Both the position numbers and the translations under genes were made by a program. A stretch of DNA of 64,000 nucleotides from Voacanga thouarsii (lineage: Eukaryota > Streptophyta > Magnoliopsida > Gentianales > Apocynaceae). Each line of letters starts with the position of its first letter. Within the stretch, counting starts at the first letter, position 1. Shown here piece by piece: positions 58,247-64,000 of the stretch. The notes below the pieces were generated by a model that saw only the letters and a program-made list of their open reading frames with translations, was not told the DNA's origin and searched no databases. The stretch lies in NCBI GenBank assembly GCA_026120185.1, contig JANUWF010001050.1, forward strand, positions 558,001-622,000, given 5' to 3'.

Positions 58247-59904
58247 TATATGTAAATAAAATATTTTGATTAAAATGGTCAAATATTTTTTAAACATTTT
58301 ATTTTTTTTATCTCTAACTTATTTATTCTTGAAAAAGAATTGATACGAATTTAAAATAGAATGTAATATTTTTGTATAGAAATATATGTGTGTATTAAAA
58401 AAAAATAAAGATATGATATATATTTTTTCTTTTTTTGACAACAAAAGCCATTGGAAATATTAGTGCAATTAACTATATTACCGTGACATTAATTAATAAG
58501 AAAATTTCATTAATTATGTGTGTGTGAGTGTGTATATATATAGAGAGAGAGAGAGAGAGTCCTGCAAGGGTTCCATTCTCAAGTCCCTCAATCGCGAAGA
58601 GTGAGTACTCTTTTATACTCTTTTTCTTTTTCCTTCCTATAGTTCTACACAATTTATCTATGGAACAAAGCTAGTTGATTGCTTTATATCCGAGTAATTT
58701 TGCTAAAAGTGCTTCTGTTTTCCTTGGAATTACGCATCGAACCTCTGGCATTTTACTCCTATTATTGGCCAGCCTATTGTAATCTTAAAGTCTGTTAGTT
58801 TTTTATTTTTTTTCCTTCCCTTGATAGTTAATCTTGAAATGGGGCGGCTAGTTCTATTTGCACCTTTGTCTTGCTGAAAGTTCTTGGTATAGATGGTTGT
58901 TATGCCCGTAGAACTCTTTTGGATCTTCTAAATTTCTGACTTTGTTCTTAAATTGCTTTAAACGAAAAAGATTACTGATGTGGGATTTTTCTGGAATTAG
59001 CATTTTGAATTTCAAGTTGCACTTTTAAACTATTGACAGAAAAAAGAGAATGTTGCTTTTTGATAGTTGCCAAATCATTTAATGCTCAATTCATATTGTT
59101 GTTAAGTTCATACTACCTCTTAGCTTAATGGACAGGCATTTGATAGCAATTCGACCTTTTTCCCCTTAATTGTTGCCAACTATGCGTGCAGGTGGGAACA
59201 TAAGCTTGAGACATGCCATTTGCCTGAATGGAAACCCCCCTTCCCTCAACGGATACCAACAACATATTTTTTTCTCCTTTTTTAACTTATATGAATGGAT
59301 CTCTGTGAGTGATAGGTGATCATTCCCCATGGGTAATGGGTGATTACCATTACATTAGTTCTATTGAATAATTGTTGTGACAGTTAATGTTTTTTTTTTA
59401 ATATTGTTGATTTTGTGGTGGCTTGGTGCCTAGAAACGTCCAGTATATAGGGAAAACTCTGCCGAAATCCCTAATGAATTTTGTATTGGTGGTTGTGTTT
59501 GCGGTTGTTGGTTTAACATAATTTTGATTGTCAGTTAGTGGCTGAGTTGATTGATGCTTCATAGTTTAAATCTAGTTACTTATTGAGGTATTGTCAGAGA
59601 GGTTAATAATTTTAATTTTATGCTAAGTATATTGGGTGTCTATATAAACATGATTGGGAAACCGATTGGTGTTTTGCGACGATGGTTCACCATCAGAAAC
59701 CCATGTATGATGCACGATAACAGAAGTATATATAAATTACTAAAAAAGTATTTCATGAAATATGTAGTTGGCTATTCATGTATTTATAATTGTTGTTTAA
59801 AGTATAATAAAAATGATTACCCTTAAACTTTCCTAAACCTTTTACGCAAACATGCATAAACTTACAGTCAAACCTCTTTATCGCATAATATATTGAACAT
59901 ATAG
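58247..59904 (+). other. CACTA-2 leader upstream of the transposase
   Basis: AT-rich sequence with a (GA)n run (58,542-58,559), probable 5' UTR and intron sequence of the TNP2 transcript. The small ORF at 59,620-59,826 shows no domain. No other gene seen. Confidence 0.45.
58542..58559. repeat. (GA)n microsatellite
   Basis: Nine AG/GA units following a short (TA)n run, upstream of the transposase. Confidence 0.85.
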
Positions 59905-61253
59905 ATGGAAGATCGCGATTGGATGTATAGAAGGCAGTTGCCCGGTAAAGGGTTTACTACTGAATTTGAGCAGGGGATGTAGGGATTTATTGTGTTCGCT
60001 TTATCGAATTTCAAGTCTGGTAAAATTAGATGTCTTTGTACAAAATGCAAGAACATGAAATTTGACTCTCCGGACTAAGTTGAGATCCATTTGTACAGAT
60101 ATGGGTATGTTAGCAACTACCATCGGTGGATTTGTCACGGTGAACCTTACTATTTAAATCAAAGCATGTCTACCTCAACATCTAGTACAATTCAAGTTGA
60201 TTTAGGTTCTAGAAATCTGTAGTTGGAAATGATCATTGATGCGGCGGGTCCTAATTTTAATTTGGAAAGATCGTCAGATGAGCAAGTTGAAGAATCTCCT
60301 AACACGGAAGCTCAGAAGTTTTATGATATGTTAGGGGCAGCAGACATTCCCATATGGAAAGGGTGTACGAACCACTCGGTGCTTTCGTTAGTTTCAAGGC
60401 TACTAAATGTTAAGTATGAAAATAACGTATTTGAAAAAGTTTTTAACCAAGTGGTGCAGCTTATGAAAGAGGTGGTTCCAAGAAGCAACAAGATACCTGA
60501 TGACTTTTATCAAATAAAGAAGTTAGTATCTAGGTTGGGGTTGCCTGTTCAAAAGATAGATGCATGCACTAATGGATGCATGCTTTATTGGAAGGACGAT
60601 ATCAATTTGAAAGAATGCAAATTTTGCAAACATGCTCGGTATGTCCATAGAAAATGTGGAAAAAAAAGAAAGGTTAGGCTTGAGATCCATTTCAAAAAAA
60701 TATACTACTTTTCGATTACATCAAGGTTACAGAGGTTGTATGCATCTAAAATTACAGCTGAACACATGAGTTAACATGCAAAGGCTCAGCTGGAAGATGG
60801 AATCATGAGTTATCCGAGAGATGGTGAGGCTTGGCAGCACTTTGACTGGATTCATCCAGATTTTGCAAAGGAAGTGCGGAATGTGAGATTGGGGCTTTGT
60901 ACTGATGTTTTCTCACCGTTTTGCACGTCAAGAAAGCAGTATTCATGTTGGCCAGTTATTGTCACTCCTTATAATCTCTGACCGTAGTTGTGCATGAAAT
61001 ATCCTGTGATATTTTTAACAACCATTGTATCGAGGCCAAAGAATCTGAACATAAAATGTATGTTTATCTTCAACCATTAATAGAAAAATTAAATCATTTG
61101 TGGACTCAAAGTGTTGCTACATATGACATAGCAAAGAAACAAAACTTCTAGATGTGTGCTGCACTAATATGGACTATTAATGACTTTCCTACTTATGGAA
61201 TGATGAGTGGATGGAGCACAACTGGAAGATTAGCATGTCCATATTGTATGGAG
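59905..61253 (+). pseudogene. CACTA TNP2-type transposase, N-terminal half
   Basis: From ATG at 59,905 the plus strand reads the Transpos_assoc domain (DRDWMYRRQLPGKGFTTEFE, GFIVFALSN, IRCLCTKCKNMKF, VEIHLYRYGYVSNYHRWICH). It is followed by an acidic linker and the Transposase_21 region (FEKVFNQVVQLMKEVVP, KIDACTNGCMLYWKDD, CKFCKHARY, SRLQRLYASKITAEHM, GEAWQHFDWIHPDFA, AALIWTINDFPTYGMMSGWS, GRLACPYCME). This is the DDE transposase of plant CACTA elements. In-frame stops (for example near 59,980, 60,077, 60,221 and 60,772) show it is dead. It is cut at 61,253 by element E; the remainder would lie beyond 64,000. Confidence 0.9.
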
Positions 61254-62740
61254 TGATGTGTTCGGACTTGGGTGTAAAAATCATACAAAAACTAAGCACA
61301 TTCCCAATCAAATTTAAATTAAAAAGTTCAAAAACCCAAATCACACATATAAGCAAGCGTACTCATCATTAACCGAGCATAGGATTCAAATGAGTATCGA
61401 TCCTCAAGGAACAAGTAGACATTAATCACATTTCTTTCATTGCTTAACCGACTCAGTAAAGTGAAAAATAATTCAAAAGAAATAAAATAAAAGAAAATCA
61501 AAATAAAAATATATACATGTCAAGGATGTAGATTTATGTAACTCGAGTCATTGGTTAGACAAACATGATCTTGAAGTATCCAACATTTATCATAACTAAT
61601 TATTCTCTTAGCATCATGGAGAATTAAAGTAGACTCACTTCTTTCCCAATCCATGAATCCCTATCTTTTAAGTAACTTAGTATCACATACTCTGTCTCAA
61701 CCAGTCTTACCCAAAAGATGCATTAAACACAATTCTTTGATTAAGTCCCATTCTCAAGCAAACTTAACCCATGAAATTAACCAATTGAATCCATACTCTG
61801 ACAGACATCAATTAACCTTTAATTACTCTATTCTTAGCAATTAACCATATTCTCAAGCAAGTTAATGGAAAGCCACAATCAATTAATCTTGTAATAAGCA
61901 CGAGTAATTAAATACCAAGAATAATAATCAATTAATCAAAAGCTCAAATAACTCTAAAAACCATGAATGTCTAAACCAATATCAAATTACAATAAAACAA
62001 TTAAAACATTATTTTCAAGAAAAAAAAAAAACAAAGTAAAAGAAAGCACTCATAGACAAGCCTCTTCTTCTTCTTTTGAAGACATTCTTGTACAACCCTC
62101 CTTGAATTGAAGAATTCCTCCTTTGATTGAGTGATTTTCTATGATGATCAATGAATTCTCCCATTTTTTCTTGTATTTTTCATCTATTTATAGGCTTAGG
62201 AAGTGCTTAAACTCATAGGTACAATGTTCTTGGCTGAGTAGAAGTTGGAAGATACTAAAACTCCTCAGATTACCAAAAATCGCGTAGAAAAAATCAAGCA
62301 CAGCTTTAACTCCAGGGCACAGCCGGTGCCACCTTGGCTCTCGGAGCCGGTGCCGGTTGTGTTCTACTTCTCTACTCGTTCGCCGATTTTTTTTCAAATT
62401 TTGCATAATGTATCCAGAATACAGCCGGTGCCGCCTTGACTCTTGAAGTCGGTGTCGGTTCCACTCTGTTTTGCTCTGTTCTACCAAATTTTCTATCGCT
62501 TTGAAATTCGTTTCAACAGTGCATGGTCGGCGCCGGTTCTAGGGCCCTAGCCGGCGCCGCCTCTCCTCTGCTTTGTGACGTTTTTGTTTCGTTTTACCTT
62601 AAAAATCTGTAATTATGAACAAAATACCTTTCCAAGGGTAAAATCTCAAATATGAAAGAATATGACTAGTTATTGAACAAAATATATTATAAATGAACCT
62701 CAAATAACTAGGAAAAACATGACTAATTTAGCCCCTATCA
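61254..62740 (-). repeat. 3' LTR of element E
   Basis: 1,487 bp. It contains a GC-rich patch (62,295-62,575) with repeated GCCGGTGCC/GCCGGCGCC motifs, as in the LTRs of B and F. Flanked on the right by the polypurine tract. Confidence 0.9.
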
Positions 62741-62755
62741 TATTCCCCCACACTT

Positions 62756-64000
62756 AACTCTTTACTTGTCCTCAAGCAAAGTATCAAGAACAAGTAGCAA
62801 AACACAAGGTTTAACAAATCACTCAATCAATTTCAAAACCATATCTTCAATTCTTTTTTTATTCAAGAATATAAAACATATGATACTAAATCTTTCACAA
62901 CCAATGCAAGACTTGTGTTAGTGATAAATGACTTAGTAGAACCATCACAATACTCTACAATATTCTCAAACCATTGGAAAGAATTTAGTTTAAAAAGAAT
63001 ATGCATTCCATATGCTTACTTTTCATACACTCTCTCCACTAATCCGAGACATATCATGATTCTACGTAGATCAAGTAGGACTTTTAAGCTTGTAATGTAT
63101 GGTTAAAGGTTTGTAATGTAGCTTATCAAACGAAGGAGAATCAAAAATCAAAGAAACTGAGAATTCGCAAGAAAAGGATAAACAAATTGAATCAATAATT
63201 TCCAATTCTTTTTGCTCTCATATTCCAAAAATCAAACAAACCATAACCTTATATAGCAATTACAACTCTACTCAAGCAAATCCTGCATTTTTTCTCTTTT
63301 TCTTTCAACTCTTTTTTTCATCAACTCTTTTCTATTTCTTTCACAAAATCACTCAAATTTCCAGCAATGGTGTCAAAGATTATGAACTTAACTTTTACAG
63401 TTCAATCACCATCCTTTTTGTGATCTTTTCTTTTCTTCTTCTTCCTTCAATGTGTCTTTTCTTTCGCTGCTGCTGTGTTTTTTTTTTTTTTCACTTCTCT
63501 TCTTTCATTCTTTCTAGCAGCTTTTTGCTTTCTTCCCTCACTTACTGCTACTCTTCTTTTCTTTTCTTTCTTTCACTCTCTCTTTTTTCTTTCTTCTCTT
63601 TCTTTTTCTTTTCAGCTCAACTTGTTATTGATCCATGACTGAAAGCAACAAGTCATGATCTTTTTCCCCAACATTCTTCCTCAACATTTCCTTTCATACA
63701 CTTTCATCCACCAAGAGTATAAAGATTTGAAAAATCATTCAAACTCTCAAAAACAAGTAATAGACAAAGTATTGTGATGGGTTTTAATGAAAGAAATCAA
63801 CAATTTAGGTTCAAAATCGGCATTAGGGATAATATGACAATAGGTAGGCTTGAAAAGCTCAAACTATCCAAAGAAGGCCTATTACTATCATCCCTAAGTT
63901 AAATCATAATTGTCTTTCTTATTTCGCATCGAGAAGTATTCAAGTAAGTTCTAGAATGTTCTATGAATTTTAGAGAAAAAACAGGTTTAAGAATAACACA
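62756..64000 (-). other. Untranslated 3' internal region of element E
   Basis: AT-rich with long C/T-rich runs on the plus strand (63,280-63,610). It corresponds to 33,780-34,470 in element B (shared CCTCAAGCAAAGTAT / CTTGAGGACAAGC block). The ORF at 63,420-63,638 is low-complexity and not considered real. Confidence 0.6.

Larger units (their letters stand above)
41787..64000 (+). mobile_element. CACTA (En/Spm) element 2, extends beyond the window
   Basis: The left terminus CACTACACGAAAGTTAGC sits in the 5' LTR of element C (3-bp flank AAT). It is followed by 1.7 kb of TTGCGACGG-rich subterminal repeats, a leader region, and a plus-strand TNP2-type transposase (59,905-61,253). No matching right end (TTTCGTGTAGTG) and no remainder of the element C LTR are found before 64,000, so the right end is outside. 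Elements D (43,901-58,241) and E (from 61,254) are inserted in it. Confidence 0.8.
61254..64000 (-). mobile_element. Athila-like element E, 3' end only
   Basis: A minus-strand element with 3' LTR at 61,254-62,740 (TGATGTGTTCGGACTTGGGT to TTTAGCCCCTATCA), followed by the complement of its polypurine tract (CCCCCACACTT, 62,745-62,755) and 1.25 kb of non-coding 3' internal sequence that runs off the right edge. It belongs to the family of solo LTR F and of element B. The left flank in the transposase gene is TGGAG; its partner is outside the window. Confidence 0.88.

Noticed and set aside
63420..63638. ORF rich in Phe/Ser/Leu at the right edge
   Set aside because: It is a translation of a C/T-rich run in the untranslated part of element E.

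Overview
This window is nuclear DNA of a flowering plant, probably a eudicot. It is AT-rich, it has spliced genes with GT..AG introns, and it carries plant-type Ty1/copia, Ty3/gypsy (Athila-, Tat- and chromovirus-like), CACTA, hAT, Stowaway and RTE elements. I see one apparently intact host gene. It encodes a 432-residue DUF155 (RMD1/YagE) protein of the RETARDED ROOT GROWTH family in seven exons (13,244-19,796, + strand). Almost everything else is transposable-element sequence, mostly dead and heavily nested.

Layout. 1-672 is the edge of a copia LTR that abuts a broken copia gag/protease (673-1,654, -), with its leader, primer-binding site and 5' LTR up to 4,505. 4,506-7,518 is AT-rich and holds a 790-bp long-TIR element (8-bp TSD) and a Stowaway MITE. 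7,519-12,937 is a second copia element (-) whose middle is replaced by about 2 kb of foreign DNA carrying a spliced but broken RWP-RK (RKD-type) gene fragment on the + strand. 12,938-20,300 is the DUF155 locus; intron 2 carries a 1,222-bp hAT-type element with a perfect 8-bp TSD. 21,350-21,929 is a LINE remnant.

From 21,930 to the right edge, everything sits inside one chromovirus-type gypsy element (element C, -). CACTA-1 (22,136-26,075) sits in its left LTR. An Athila-like element B (27,490-37,601, +) sits in its integrase, and B itself carries an RTE LINE and a solo copia LTR. A second, large CACTA element (CACTA-2, from 41,787 to beyond the window) sits in its right LTR. CACTA-2 contains a Tat-like gypsy element D (43,901-58,241, -) and has its TNP2 transposase cut by a further Athila-like element E (from 61,254). 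Element D carries an antisense plant-mobile-domain ORF. That ORF is split by a solo Athila-like LTR (F), which is in turn split by a solo copia LTR. The order of insertion can be read directly: C, then CACTA-2, then D, then F, then the copia solo LTR.

No structural RNA gene, CRISPR array or bacterial-type system was seen. The most notable items are the five-level nest with readable junctions, the antisense PMD ORF, the RKD fragment inside a retrotransposon, and the two CACTA elements with distinct subterminal arrays.
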